64,000 nt of DNA from Acetobacter estunensis (GTDB taxonomy: Bacteria > Pseudomonadota > Alphaproteobacteria > Acetobacterales > Acetobacteraceae), in contig NZ_JAHRDV010000006.1 in the NCBI RefSeq assembly GCF_019083805.1, forward strand, positions 1 to 64,000, written 5' to 3'. A model generated the notes under the pieces. It had not been told where the DNA came from. It was given only the letters and a program-made list of their open reading frames with translations, and ran no database searches. Of this stretch, positions 8,802-17,293 are shown piece after piece (within the stretch, counting starts at the first letter, position 1; every line of letters begins with the position of its first letter). Both the position numbers and the translations under genes were made by a program.

Positions 8802-9818
8802 TCAGTTTTCAAACCGCGCCAGCCTGACCGCCGTGTGGGTGCGGGCTGTGCGGAAATTGGGCATCACGAGCATGCAATTATCGTAAGGCGTGCGAATTTC
8901 GTCGGGTCCGTCTGTGGCGATCAGCGTGTTGCGTTCAGGGATAACCGTTCCGCTGCAATAGGGCTGGGTAAAGGTGAAGCGGCCGGTTTGCGCGAGCACG
9001 CGGTGCGTGACGTGGACGATCCTTGATGCGGGGACAGGACGAGGTGAGGCATCGGTCACGCCTGTGACGGACAGAAAGCGCTTCACCGTAGCGCGCGTGA
9101 CGTCCAGCGTGTCGAGTGACCAGTGCTGACCGGCTTCGAGAAGACAGGCGCGCGCTGAGCTGTGGGGGCGTGTGAAATGCGGCATGTCGATCAGCCGTGG
9201 TCCTGCCATGTGGCCGCCATCGATCACAACGAGTGGTGGCGTGCCGATGTCCGCGGCTAGTTCCGCGCCCATTGGGGAAGGGCCTGCGAGGAGCAGGGGA
9301 TCGCCCGGCCAGAGCATGGAATGCAGGTCGAGCAGTGTATCGACGGTCTCGATATACGGCAGCAGTTGATGGACACGTCGTTGCTCCTGTGAAGAAGAGA
9401 CGGAGCGGTTCGTCCACAGGCGGTTCATGTCCTCTTCCACGAAACGGGAGCGGATGGGGGTTTCGCAGGAAAAACGGGCGAACGCTTCGAGATTGAGAAA
9501 GATCAGCGAAAGCGTGCCACGGTGCGGGCGAAGTCGGGCGCGGAGCAAGTCGGCCAGCACGATGGCGCCTGCGTATTCATTACCGTGCATGAGGGCGGTC
9601 AGGGCGACATGCGGACCGGATTCGACGGCAGTGAAGCGATGCACGCCGGGAAGATCCGTATTGCCCTTGAGCCATGGCGACAGATCGGGAGGCGGAAGCT
9701 CGAAGGGCAGATGTGGCAATGGAGAGGGAGCGGGCGGAAGCCGGTCTGACAGGCGGCGCTCGGGTGTGATCCGGACGGGCAGGTCTCCGACTGCCGGGAG
9801 GCGGGGACTGGATGTCAT
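8802..9818 (-). CDS. Succinylglutamate desuccinylase / aspartoacylase-family zinc hydrolase
   Basis: This 338-residue protein belongs to the AstE/AspA carboxypeptidase-like family. The zinc-binding H-x-x-E is in LTALMHGNEYAGA and the third ligand is probably the histidine in LLDLHSML. An Arg/Asn substrate-binding block is seen in FVEEDMNRLW. The N-terminal 60 residues are proline-rich and probably disordered. The gene converges on the Amt-like gene with a 15-base gap. Members deacylate N-acyl amino acids; the substrate here is not predictable and no arginine-catabolism genes are adjacent. Confidence 0.8.
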   Translation of the reverse strand: MTSSPRLPAVGDLPVRITPERRLSDRLPPAPSPLPHLPFELPPPDLSPWLKGNTDLPGVHRFTAVESGPHVALTALMHGNEYAGAIVLADLLRARLRPHRGTLSLIFLNLEAFARFSCETPIRSRFVEEDMNRLWTNRSVSSSQEQRRVHQLLPYIETVDTLLDLHSMLWPGDPLLLAGPSPMGAELAADIGTPPLVVIDGGHMAGPRLIDMPHFTRPHSSARACLLEAGQHWSLDTLDVTRATVKRFLSVTGVTDASPRPVPASRIVHVTHRVLAQTGRFTFTQPYCSGTVIPERNTLIATDGPDEIRTPYDNCMLVMPNFRTARTHTAVRLARFEN

Positions 9819-9921
9819 GAATGTCCAGCGGGCAGGGAGCGAAAAAAGGCTCTCCTCGAATGATAGCTGAAGCTGGACGGGTGCAGGGCTGGCATGTCGT
9901 CAGTATTCACGCCTGCGGCAG

Positions 9922-11355
9922 GTGCGACAATCCCGCATGGAGGGACAGCTACGGAAATGTGACCGGGGCCGGATGCAAGGGTTGTGCGCGTTTTGCGACA
10001 CTCTCTTACTGGACGCGCAGGGGCTTTTGGGGCACGGGAGGGAAATTGGCTGCGATCCGTTGGCGGCTGTGATCGTTTTTTCGACGTCCGAGAGTTTTCT
10101 GGATTTGTCTCCTGATTCTGAAAGAAGACTGCATCCGCTGCACCGTTTGTGGCGGTGTCTGCCTGCCGCGCCGCGTCGCCGGGGACTGGCGGAAATTGGG
10201 GGGCTGCTGGCTCCACGGGCGACATGGCCCGCCCCGCGAGTGGGAGATGGCCTGATCGTGGGCGGGGAGACGACGCGCGCATCCGGACTGGGGGAGGGTG
10301 CACGTGTCATGCGGCGCGCCTGCAAGACGCTGGACATTCCCGCGACTGAGCTACAGGCCAGCCTTCTGGACGGCACCCGGGCGCAAAAGTCTCTGACACC
10401 GGATGCGGCGCTGGTCTTGCACATGGACGCGCCCTCTCTGCCTGTGGCTCTTCTGCGGCTGGGCCGGTCTTTTGTGCGTAATCGCAGGGTGGTGGGATAT
10501 TGGGCGTGGGAATTGCCCGTCGTGCCGACCACATGGCGGCCGGCGACAGCCTGCGTGCACGAGGTATGGACGCCCTCGCGCTTTTCCGCACATGCACTGG
10601 AGACGATCATGCCGGGGCGCGTGCGCGTTGTGCCTCATGCGCTGGCCGCCGCAGATGTCACGCCGTCACGGATGGATCGCGCGACGTTTGGGCTTCCTGC
10701 CAATGCGGTGGTGGTGCTCGTGTCCTTCAGTCTGGCGTCGAGCTTTGCACGCAAGAATCCGCTCGCGGCCATACGCGCGTTCCGGGATGCTTTCGGTGAG
10801 CGGTCGGATCGGTTTCTCCTTCTGAAGGTGACGCACGCCCGGCACTATCCTCAGGATATGGCGCAACTGCGGGCGGCGGTGGCGGGAGCGTCCAATATCC
10901 GCATTGAGGAGCGGTTGTTTCCAGCCAACGATTCACTGGCGCTGACACAGTGTGTCGATATCGTGCTGTCGCTGCATCGAAGCGAAGGGTTCGGGCTGGT
11001 TCCGGCGGAAGCCATGTTGCTTGGGCGTACGGTGGTGGCTACGGACTGGTCCGCCACAGCCGAGTTTCTGGATGCGGAATGTGGGCTTCCCGTGCCGTAC
11101 CGGTTGATCCCCGCGCGTGATCCAAGAGGCGTGTTCGAGGCGGAGGGGGCTGTCTGGGCTGAGGCCGATGTCCGCGCTGCGACGACACATCTTCGCCGCG
11201 CGGCCGATGATGCCGCCTTGCGGCAGAAACTCGGCAGCCGAGCGCGGGATGTTGCACGGCAGCGTTTCAATGGGGATGAATTGCGGGCGGCTTATGCTGC
11301 GCTGCGAGGGGATGAAGCAGCCGTCGCTTGGCGTGATAAGGCATGGACGTCATGA
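9922..11355 (+). CDS. Family-1-type glycosyltransferase
   Basis: This GT-B-fold glycosyltransferase has the C-terminal donor-binding half clearly visible: VVLVSFSLASSFARKNPLAAI, then SLHRSEGFGLVPAEAMLLGR, the E-x7-E nucleotide-sugar motif of the GT1/GT4 group. The first 50 or so residues in the open frame look non-protein-like, and no good ribosome-binding site precedes 9922; a downstream start, for instance the GTG near 10069 or a later codon, is possible. It overlaps the next glycosyltransferase by 4 bases, so the two form a translationally coupled pair. The sugar and acceptor are unknown. Confidence 0.8.
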   Translation: MRQSRMEGQLRKCDRGRMQGLCAFCDTLLLDAQGLLGHGREIGCDPLAAVIVFSTSESFLDLSPDSERRLHPLHRLWRCLPAAPRRRGLAEIGGLLAPRATWPAPRVGDGLIVGGETTRASGLGEGARVMRRACKTLDIPATELQASLLDGTRAQKSLTPDAALVLHMDAPSLPVALLRLGRSFVRNRRVVGYWAWELPVVPTTWRPATACVHEVWTPSRFSAHALETIMPGRVRVVPHALAAADVTPSRMDRATFGLPANAVVVLVSFSLASSFARKNPLAAIRAFRDAFGERSDRFLLLKVTHARHYPQDMAQLRAAVAGASNIRIEERLFPANDSLALTQCVDIVLSLHRSEGFGLVPAEAMLLGRTVVATDWSATAEFLDAECGLPVPYRLIPARDPRGVFEAEGAVWAEADVRAATTHLRRAADDAALRQKLGSRARDVARQRFNGDELRAAYAALRGDEAAVAWRDKAWTS

Positions 11356-12557
11356 CGCGCGTTCTGGTCTGGCAGTGGGGACGGCGCGGAGGCGGTCCGC
11401 GTTTCGGGCTTAATCTCGCGCGGGCTTTGGCGGCGGTGCCGGGGTGCGAGGTGCTGCTCTCCCTTTCGCGGAGAGCCGAACTGCTGGACGCTTCCGATGT
11501 CGAGTTGTCCGGCACTCCGCCGCTCTGGCTGGTGGAGACGTATGGCGGACTGGGTGGTCTCCTGCGTCGACTGGCGATTGGGCCGCTGGTGGTGCGCGGA
11601 TTGGTCAAGCGGCTGCGGGAATGGTCGCCAGAGCTGGCGATCTGCGCGATGGCGGGGCCACTCGATCTGCTGATGGCGACCGCGCTCTGGTGGGTGAAGG
11701 TTCCGCTGGTGGTGGTTGTGCATGATGCTGTGCCCCATCCCGGCGATGGTTTTCCCTTTCAGCATCGCCTTCAGACATGGTTGGTGCGTCGGGCGAATGT
11801 GGTGGTGGCGCTCACCCATCATGTGGCGCGCCAGCTTGAAGGCGACCCGAGAATGCACAAGCCGGTTCTTGTGGCCTCGCTTCCACCTTATGAGCATGTG
11901 CCGCAGAGCGTGCCCGCGGTTGCGGCTTCGCGCGCTCCGGGGCCGTTGCGCTTGCTGATGTTCGGACGTCTGCGCGCTTATAAGGGCCTCGATCTTCTGG
12001 CGGGTGCTCTTGAACGACTGCCTGAAACCGCACGCTTCGAATGTCGCATTGTGGGCTGTGGCCCGGACCTTCCCGAACTGCATCGGCTTGCGGGCATGCG
12101 GGGTGTGCAGGTGGAGAACCGATGGGTGCCGGAAGAAGATATCGGGCCTTTGGTGAAATGGGCCGATGTCATGCTGCTTCCCTATCGTGAAGCGAGCCAG
12201 AGCGGAGTGGGCGCCATCGGTGCGGCGGTGGGGCATCAGATACTGGCGACTCAGGTGGGTGGACTGGATGAGCAGTTCGCGACATGTCCGGGTGTGACCC
12301 TGTGCAGGCCCACGGCGGAAGCATTCGCTAACGCTTTGCAGGACATCCTTGCGGCAGGACCGATTGTGCAGCCTGTCCCGGTAGATGGAGGGCGCGAAGC
12401 GTGGAAAAAAATGGCGACGCAGTTGCTCTCCGACATTCGCCGGATTGGCTCAGTGGAGAGCGAGAGCGGCCGTGCCGAGGCTGGCGCGTCTCTTGCAGCT
12501 ACTGAGGATGCGTCGCTGTTTCTGCTGCCGTCCGTGAGGAGCGGCGGCAGATCCTGA
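11352..12557 (+). CDS. GT4-type glycosyltransferase
   Basis: The product is about 401 residues. The N-terminus VLVWQWGRRGGGPRFGLNL contains a glycine-rich acceptor-side loop. The donor-binding half starts at about PLRLLMFGRLRAYKGLDLL, a classical GT4 K-G segment, and the E-x-x-Q-S-G-V-G region (YREASQSGVGAIGAA) stands in for the E-x7-E motif. The ATG at 11352 overlaps the preceding stop (ATGA); a second ATG at 11343 is equally open. Together with its upstream neighbour it probably adds consecutive sugars to one glycan. There is no membrane segment. Confidence 0.85.
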   Translation: MTRVLVWQWGRRGGGPRFGLNLARALAAVPGCEVLLSLSRRAELLDASDVELSGTPPLWLVETYGGLGGLLRRLAIGPLVVRGLVKRLREWSPELAICAMAGPLDLLMATALWWVKVPLVVVVHDAVPHPGDGFPFQHRLQTWLVRRANVVVALTHHVARQLEGDPRMHKPVLVASLPPYEHVPQSVPAVAASRAPGPLRLLMFGRLRAYKGLDLLAGALERLPETARFECRIVGCGPDLPELHRLAGMRGVQVENRWVPEEDIGPLVKWADVMLLPYREASQSGVGAIGAAVGHQILATQVGGLDEQFATCPGVTLCRPTAEAFANALQDILAAGPIVQPVPVDGGREAWKKMATQLLSDIRRIGSVESESGRAEAGASLAATEDASLFLLPSVRSGGRS

Positions 12558-12564
12558 TTCCTTC

Positions 12565-13065
12565 TCAGTAAGGAGCAGGGGCAACGGGATAAGCGGGAGC
12601 CGCGTACGGTGCGGCAGGGTAGGGTGTCGCCGGATAAGGCGTGGCGTAGGGCGTGGCAACGGCCCCGGTGCCAACAGCCGATCCAGTGATAATGGCTGCA
12701 ATGACACCGGTGGCGATGGCGGTCAGCAGAAACTGGTTGCCCGCCTGTACCCAACGATAACCATAGGGCGGCGCGTAAAGGCCGGGATAGCTGTTCCAGT
12801 TGGAGATCCATGGAGCGCCACCCCAGTAACGCTCCCCCCGACGCCATGTCTGGGGCGGTTGCATCGGACGGCCACGATCGTATCCGCCGCCATGATTCCG
12901 GTCTCCGCCACCACCACGGGGGCCATTGCGCATGTCATGTCCCATCGGGCCGCCATGTTGGTTCGGTCCCCCACGACCGCCACCCGGCATCGGTTGAGCC
13001 ATGGCGCATATGGGGGCCGCACCCATGAGGGCGGCCAGAGCCAGTGTGAGGGCTTTTGTCTTCAA
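12565..13065 (-). CDS. RcnB-like exported Gly/Pro-rich protein
   Basis: This 166-residue protein has a clear Sec signal peptide (MKTKALTLALAALMGAAPIC, cleavage near AMAQ), then a Gly/His/Arg-rich segment. Next comes YRWVQAGNQFLLTAIATGVI, which closely matches the conserved C-terminal motif of RcnB-family periplasmic proteins. RcnB in E. coli is linked to nickel/cobalt homeostasis. The last 35 residues are short TPYPA/APY repeats that look low-complexity. It converges on the glycosyltransferase pair. No metal-efflux gene is adjacent, so a metal role is only a family-level inference. Confidence 0.7.
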   Translation of the reverse strand: MKTKALTLALAALMGAAPICAMAQPMPGGGRGGPNQHGGPMGHDMRNGPRGGGGDRNHGGGYDRGRPMQPPQTWRRGERYWGGAPWISNWNSYPGLYAPPYGYRWVQAGNQFLLTAIATGVIAAIITGSAVGTGAVATPYATPYPATPYPAAPYAAPAYPVAPAPY

Positions 13066-13340
13066 GCCTGATCTCCATCGAAGATGCGTGACGATTGATG
13101 CTGATCGTCAATGACTATCATGTAGCGCGCGGTAGATGGCACGAACATGGCGTGAAAGATTATCATTTTGAGAGATGACCGCCACTCGGCAGGCTGATGT
13201 GAGGGGCGATGCGCTTTTAGCAGTGTTGTCCCTGACCTTTTGGGGAGGTTGGGTGATAGTGGGTATTAAAATCCATTTGAAAATGCGAATATAAAAGGCA
13301 TTGCTTCTGCCCATTCGGAATTTAATTCCTATTTCGTAAA

Positions 13341-13535
13341 TTATATCGTGTCTTTGGTTGTATCTATAAATTTCTGTTCTGTGATGTAATTTGGTAGTTC
13401 GTTCATTACTCGATCAACAGTTTCATCGTATAGTTTGTTAACTGTCTCTATGAGTATTTTTGCTCTATTTACATGTCCTCTTTTGTATGCTGCATCGGCC
13501 TCTTTTATAATTTGTTTGCTTATCTTATCAAGCAT
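13341..13535 (-). CDS. 64-residue AT-rich helical protein
   Basis: This small ORF starts MLDKISKQIIKEADAAYKRG and is predicted to be all-helical and charged, with spacing (AAYKRGHVNRAKILIE) reminiscent of one TPR-like helical pair. A CGGAG ribosome-binding site lies about six bases upstream of the ATG. It is in an AT-rich islet with a small XRE regulator, so foreign origin is likely. No domain family is recognised and function is unknown. The 270 bases between it and the RcnB-like gene hold no recognised gene. Confidence 0.5.
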   Translation of the reverse strand: MLDKISKQIIKEADAAYKRGHVNRAKILIETVNKLYDETVDRVMNELPNYITEQKFIDTTKDTI

Positions 13536-13951
13536 ATAAACTCCGTTTTTTTTTGGAATTGGTGTGGTATGTTTTATGCGTGCATATTACAAAAGAACTT
13601 TCATCAAAACAACAGAGCCTTTGTATTTTAAAATTTGGAAAAATATATTTATAAATTTATTTTTTAGAATAAGTTTTATATATAAATATATAGTATTTAT
13701 GAAATTTTATTAAGTTCTTATCATGTTGGTTGTTGGAAGTGTAAAAACCTCCTGTTCACACCCATTATTTAAATAAAATATTTAGAAATATAAAATATAA
13801 TAAGTAAGTATATTCTATATTGGTGCTCATAAAAAGTTAAATGTACCAAATTAAACATCGTGTCGGCAAGATGGATGCCTGCTTTCCTTTATATGGAGTA
13901 TATTTATGTGGTATTAATTTGTAGGGAATTCTCACTTTAGAGACTTTTTAA
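13536..13951. other. Very AT-rich intergenic segment
   Basis: This 416-base stretch consists largely of A/T runs (for example around 13630-13720 and 13760-13820) in an otherwise GC-rich chromosome. Numerous TATAAT-like hexamers occur, so individual promoters cannot be picked reliably. GTGTAAAAAC and GTTCACACC near 13738-13760 form a loose inverted pair. No ORF, tRNA or repeat element was seen. It separates two minus-strand small genes. Confidence 0.6.
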
Positions 13952-14194
13952 TTATTCTATGAAGAATATACTTGGTGTAACATTGAGTGCTTGGCTGAGG
14001 TGAATAATCTGATCAGCATTAGGGCGTTTTTTCCCATTTTCAAATTCGATGATATCTGTTTCAACTATTTTGGAACGCTCAGCGAGTTCACTCGTTGTGA
14101 GAGAATAGCTTTCCCGAATTTGCCGCAGTTTTTTTCCCACGGATTGTGTCAGCTTATCGTTATTCGATTGCGTCATTTTATGGATATTCCCCAT
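13952..14194 (-). CDS. Small XRE-family transcriptional regulator
   Basis: This is a compact protein of 74-80 residues that is essentially one HTH_3 domain. KLRQIRESYSLTTSELAERS, then IVETDIIEFENGKKRPNADQ and IIHLSQALNVTPSIFF, follow the Cro/CI helix order. There is no effector or sensor domain. The start could be ATG 14194 (used) or 14176; the longer open frame to 14245 would run into an inverted repeat that is better read as an operator. The gene lies in an AT-rich islet, divergent from a small gene at 14358, and probably controls both promoters by repression. Confidence 0.8.
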   Translation of the reverse strand: MGNIHKMTQSNNDKLTQSVGKKLRQIRESYSLTTSELAERSKIVETDIIEFENGKKRPNADQIIHLSQALNVTPSIFFIE

Positions 14195-14243
14195 CCCCAC
14201 AGTCCAACCTCTCTTTTGATACAACCAGTGGGGCAATTCCGCC

Positions 14244-14268
14244 ACATTGCACTTCTAAGTAGCAATGT
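14244..14268. promoter_or_regulatory. Inverted repeat, candidate operator of the XRE regulator
   Basis: Outer arms ACATTGC and GCAATGT and inner arms ACTT and AAGT are separated by CT with one bulged A. It lies in the divergent space between the XRE regulator and the gene at 14358, 50 bases upstream of the regulator's start. Position and symmetry suit an autoregulatory binding site; this is inference. Confidence 0.5.
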
Positions 14269-14357
14269 TGCGATCTAATTTGTCATTTTTCGTTCCACTA
14301 TGAGATGTCACATGTGCTGTCTCATTCCACGTTGTCCACGATAAAGGTCCCCTTTTT

Positions 14358-14546
14358 ATGAAGCATCAGCTTTTGGCTCTTGCCGACGAAAAGTTCCTTG
14401 CAACTGACTTCCTGGGAGCGGCCCAAGCCATCCACAAGTATATGAAACTTTTCGCGGCCGACTTAGAGCCTACATCTCCCGCCTCAACCCTCTTAACGGA
14501 TGATACTGCTCAAAGGTTGCATCTCAAGAATGAGATTGATGAATAA
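14358..14546 (+). CDS. 62-residue hypothetical protein
   Basis: This small soluble protein begins MKHQLLALADEKFLATDFLG. The first half is an amphipathic helix pair (AAQAIHKYMKLFA) and the tail is polar. It starts about 90 bases from the candidate operator and is divergent from the XRE regulator, so it may be that regulator's target. The ribosome-binding site AAAGG is 11-15 bases upstream, which is distant. No family recognised. Confidence 0.45.
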   Translation: MKHQLLALADEKFLATDFLGAAQAIHKYMKLFAADLEPTSPASTLLTDDTAQRLHLKNEIDE

Positions 14547-14693
14547 CACCCATCCACCAAGCGTATCGTTTCCGCGACACTTTTGTCTATCTGGCAAAAC
14601 GATATTGTAAATAATGCGCAATGCCAAAGAGGTTGAAAACGTCTTGTCGTTTCTGGCTTCAGGATTATTAGGCTTCCAGTCGTTTGCTGGAAG

Positions 14694-14822
14694 TTATCCG
14701 CGCCCTTCCATAAGCTTGCGCACCAATGTGACGGCTGCGCCCGCGATGGCCACGCTGAGTCCGATAATCAGCGCTGCCACTGGTTTCTGACGTTTCTGGA
14801 AATCTTCGCTCATCTTTTCCAT
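14694..14822 (-). CDS. 42-residue single-span membrane protein
   Basis: The minus strand encodes MEKMSEDFQKRQKPVAALII followed by a Gly/Ala-rich membrane helix and the basic tail VRKLMEGRG. AAAGGAG lies nine bases upstream of the ATG, which strongly supports translation. A charged cytosolic N-terminus with one transmembrane helix is predicted. It is 15 bases upstream of the dienelactone hydrolase stop but downstream in transcription, so it may be the last cistron of that unit. Function unknown. Confidence 0.6.
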   Translation of the reverse strand: MEKMSEDFQKRQKPVAALIIGLSVAIAGAAVTLVRKLMEGRG

Positions 14823-14837
14823 GAAGAGGCTCCTTTC

Positions 14838-15545
14838 TCAGGATCGATCAGGGATGTTGCCGCTCGTGTGCAGGCACGCTTCAAGAAACGTCACGCTGCG
14901 TGACCAGGCGAGGTGCTCGGCCTGCGCGTTATAGCTGCTCGCACGGTCCCGATTGCCAAAGCCGTGTCCTACGTCATCGTAGACGAACATCTCGACATCA
15001 GCATGCTTCTCACGAATGGCACGAATATCCTGAGGTGGGATGGAGGCGTCCTGACCGCCGAAATGCAACTGCACGGGGCAGTGCGGCTGGGCATCCACAT
15101 GTTTGGCAATGCCCGCGCCGTACCATCCCACCGCTGCGGCGAAGTCGTGCGTCTTTGTCGCGGCGTCCCATGCCAATGTGCCGCCCCAGCAGAAACCGAT
15201 GATGCCTACCTTGCGATGCGGTGCATGCGCGTGGAAATGCGCCACACACGCCCGCAGATCGGCCAGCGTTGCTTCCAGAGGAATGGCGGCGCGCAGGGCG
15301 AGACCTTCTTTCATGTCCTCGGGTGAATAACCCAGTTCTACCCCGCGCTTCGCTCGATCGAACAGGGCGGGCGCCACGACATGAAAGCCCTGTTCAGCAA
15401 AGCGATCCGCCACGGAACGGATGTTGTGATTGACGCCGAAAATCTCCTGCACGACGACCAGCGCGTGCGGCGCATCGTGATGGCCAGCGTGATAGGCGCT
15501 CAGTTCGTGGCCGTCAGCGGCAGTCAGGGTGATGGTCTTGCTCAT
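14838..15545 (-). CDS. Dienelactone hydrolase family protein
   Basis: This 235-residue alpha/beta hydrolase has the cysteine nucleophile in IIGFCWGGTLAWD, the aspartate in FGGQDASIPP, and the histidine in DDVGHGFGNRD: the Cys-Asp-His triad of carboxymethylenebutenolidase-type enzymes. The N-terminus MSKTITLTAADGHELSAY starts at 15545 with GAGAGAAG upstream; an in-frame extension to 15629 is weaker. Such enzymes hydrolyse dienelactones in chlorocatechol breakdown, but in bacteria without that pathway they act on other small esters. No catechol genes are nearby, so the physiological substrate is unknown. Confidence 0.87.
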   Translation of the reverse strand: MSKTITLTAADGHELSAYHAGHHDAPHALVVVQEIFGVNHNIRSVADRFAEQGFHVVAPALFDRAKRGVELGYSPEDMKEGLALRAAIPLEATLADLRACVAHFHAHAPHRKVGIIGFCWGGTLAWDAATKTHDFAAAVGWYGAGIAKHVDAQPHCPVQLHFGGQDASIPPQDIRAIREKHADVEMFVYDDVGHGFGNRDRASSYNAQAEHLAWSRSVTFLEACLHTSGNIPDRS

Positions 15546-15640
15546 GGCTGCTTCTCTCATTGCGTGGTGCGTCATGTTGGGCGCGGCCAGTGCAGCGCTG
15601 TCAACACAGGAGAGAAACGAAGGTGCCATGCTGCCGCGTG

Positions 15641-16654
15641 TCAGATATGGCTCCAGCCCAGACGGTCCATAGGAAAGGGTGAGCTATCGGCGCGGCAGAC
15701 GGACACGCCGGAGAGACCGGCGTCGAACCGACCGATCCGGGTGACGGGAACGCCGCCTCTGGCGCAGCGGGCTTGCAGACGTTCGGTGGCGTCATCCGGC
15801 ACGGCGAGGAGCAGTTCATAATCATCGCCGCCGCTCAGACAGAGAGCCAATCGTGCGGGATCGGTGTCCACCACCGCGCGCGCGGCGTCCGAGAGTGGCA
15901 CGGCGTCTGCATCCAACCGTACGCCCAGTCCGCTTTCTCGTGCCAGATGGCCCGCGTCCTGCGCCAGACCATCCGAAACATCCATCGCGGCATGGGCGAT
16001 GCCGGCAAGCTCCAGCCCTACGCGTGGGCGTGGCAGGCGGTAACGGTCCGTCAGCCAGCCGGTTGGATCCGGTATCTCACCCAGAAGCGCCTTCAGGCCT
16101 AGAGCACCGTCACCGATTGTGCCCGTGACCCACAGCCCGTCTCCGTCGCACGCGCCATTGCGGCGCAGTGCCGTGCCGGGTGCGACATCGCCAAGAATGG
16201 TGAGGGACAGCACCAGCGGCCCGGGTGTGGAGGTCGTGTCGCCGCCCAGCAGGGACACGCCGAATTCGCGCTGGTCTTTCGCCAGTCCATTCGCAAAGGC
16301 GGCGAACCACGCTTCATCATGCCGTCCGTCGCTTTTTGGGCAGGCGAGGGTGAGCAGCCAGCCAAAAGGACGTGCGTCCATGGCGGCGAGGTCGGAGAGG
16401 TTGCTGCGTAACAGCTTGCGCCCAATGGTCTCGGCCGGGTCGTCCGGCAGGAAATGGACGCCTTCTACCATGGCATCGGCTGCCACCACGAGTTCGCGCC
16501 CCGGTTGCGGCGCAAAAACGGCGGCGTCATCTGTCAGGTCGAGCGCACCCGGACCGGCAAGCGACAGGAAATGACGCCGGATGAAGGTGAATTCATCCGG
16601 TAGGGAAAGGGAGGAGGTCTCTTTAGTCCTGTCCGCTGGCATGAGCGGCGTCAT
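15641..16654 (-). CDS. thiL: Thiamine-monophosphate kinase
   Basis: ThiL phosphorylates thiamine monophosphate with ATP to give the coenzyme thiamine diphosphate. The N-terminal FIRRHF block, DDAAVFAPQPG, VEGVHFLPDD, and LLGGDTTSTPG are the ATP/Mg-binding signatures of this PurM-like family, and DVSDGLAQDAGHLA and LSGGDDYELLLAVP follow in order. The start is chosen as ATG 16654, overlapping the end of nusB by 32 bases; ATG 16642 is an alternative, and no strong ribosome-binding site distinguishes them. The nrdR-nusB-thiL order in one direction suggests co-transcription. Confidence 0.92.
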   Translation of the reverse strand: MTPLMPADRTKETSSLSLPDEFTFIRRHFLSLAGPGALDLTDDAAVFAPQPGRELVVAADAMVEGVHFLPDDPAETIGRKLLRSNLSDLAAMDARPFGWLLTLACPKSDGRHDEAWFAAFANGLAKDQREFGVSLLGGDTTSTPGPLVLSLTILGDVAPGTALRRNGACDGDGLWVTGTIGDGALGLKALLGEIPDPTGWLTDRYRLPRPRVGLELAGIAHAAMDVSDGLAQDAGHLARESGLGVRLDADAVPLSDAARAVVDTDPARLALCLSGGDDYELLLAVPDDATERLQARCARGGVPVTRIGRFDAGLSGVSVCRADSSPFPMDRLGWSHI

Positions 16655-17204
16655 TCTCAGAGGCGGCGTTGACGTCCGTTGGTGTAATGGCCGCTCTGTC
16701 TTCGGTAACGATAGGAGTATTCTTTGCCAGCAGACGCTTGCCGAGGGTGTCGAGCAGGCCGTTGACCAGCTTCGGTTCATCCCCGGAGAAGAAAGCGTGC
16801 GCCACGTCGAGATATTCGTTGATGACGACTTTCACTGGCGGCGCGTCCGACTCTTCCATCTCGGTGATGGCCACCGTGAACAGGGCACGCAGCACCGGAT
16901 CAAGGCGGTCGACCGGCCACGTTGAGGGTAGTGTTTCACTCAACTGCTCCCGCACGGCGTCCACATTTGCGGCGGCATTGCGGGTCAGGCGCGTGAAGAG
17001 GGTGATGTCCGGATCGGGAATATAGCCGTCGTCATAGGACTCGCCCGCCAGTGTCGTGCCGAAACGATGCTGCACGAACTGTACAATGACGTTTTCGGCG
17101 CGATCATTGCCCTGCTCGATCTGGAACAGCGCCTGAACGGCGGCGACGCGCGCGGCGGTGCGTGGGCGCAGGGCCGGTTTCAGCCGGTCATCTGAATGGG
17201 CCAT
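16623..17204 (-). CDS. nusB: Transcription antitermination factor NusB
   Basis: This 193-residue all-helical RNA-binding protein acts with NusE/S10 in rRNA antitermination. The typical start TAARVAAVQALFQIEQ, VDRLDPVLRALFTVAI, and the C-terminal KVVINEYLDVAHAFFSGDEP and FVNG-like (LVNGLLDTLGKRL) blocks are all present. A polar extension of about 30 residues (TPIVTEDRAA onward) follows the conserved domain. The gene lies between nrdR and thiL on the same strand. Confidence 0.94.
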   Translation of the reverse strand: MAHSDDRLKPALRPRTAARVAAVQALFQIEQGNDRAENVIVQFVQHRFGTTLAGESYDDGYIPDPDITLFTRLTRNAAANVDAVREQLSETLPSTWPVDRLDPVLRALFTVAITEMEESDAPPVKVVINEYLDVAHAFFSGDEPKLVNGLLDTLGKRLLAKNTPIVTEDRAAITPTDVNAASENDAAHASGQD

Positions 17205-17293
17205 CGGCGTCCCTCCTTGTCCAATCGTGGTGCGGGGCGGGCTTCATGACGCCTTTGAGCGTGCAGGTCCAGCCCCGACGGCCGTATTGACGG

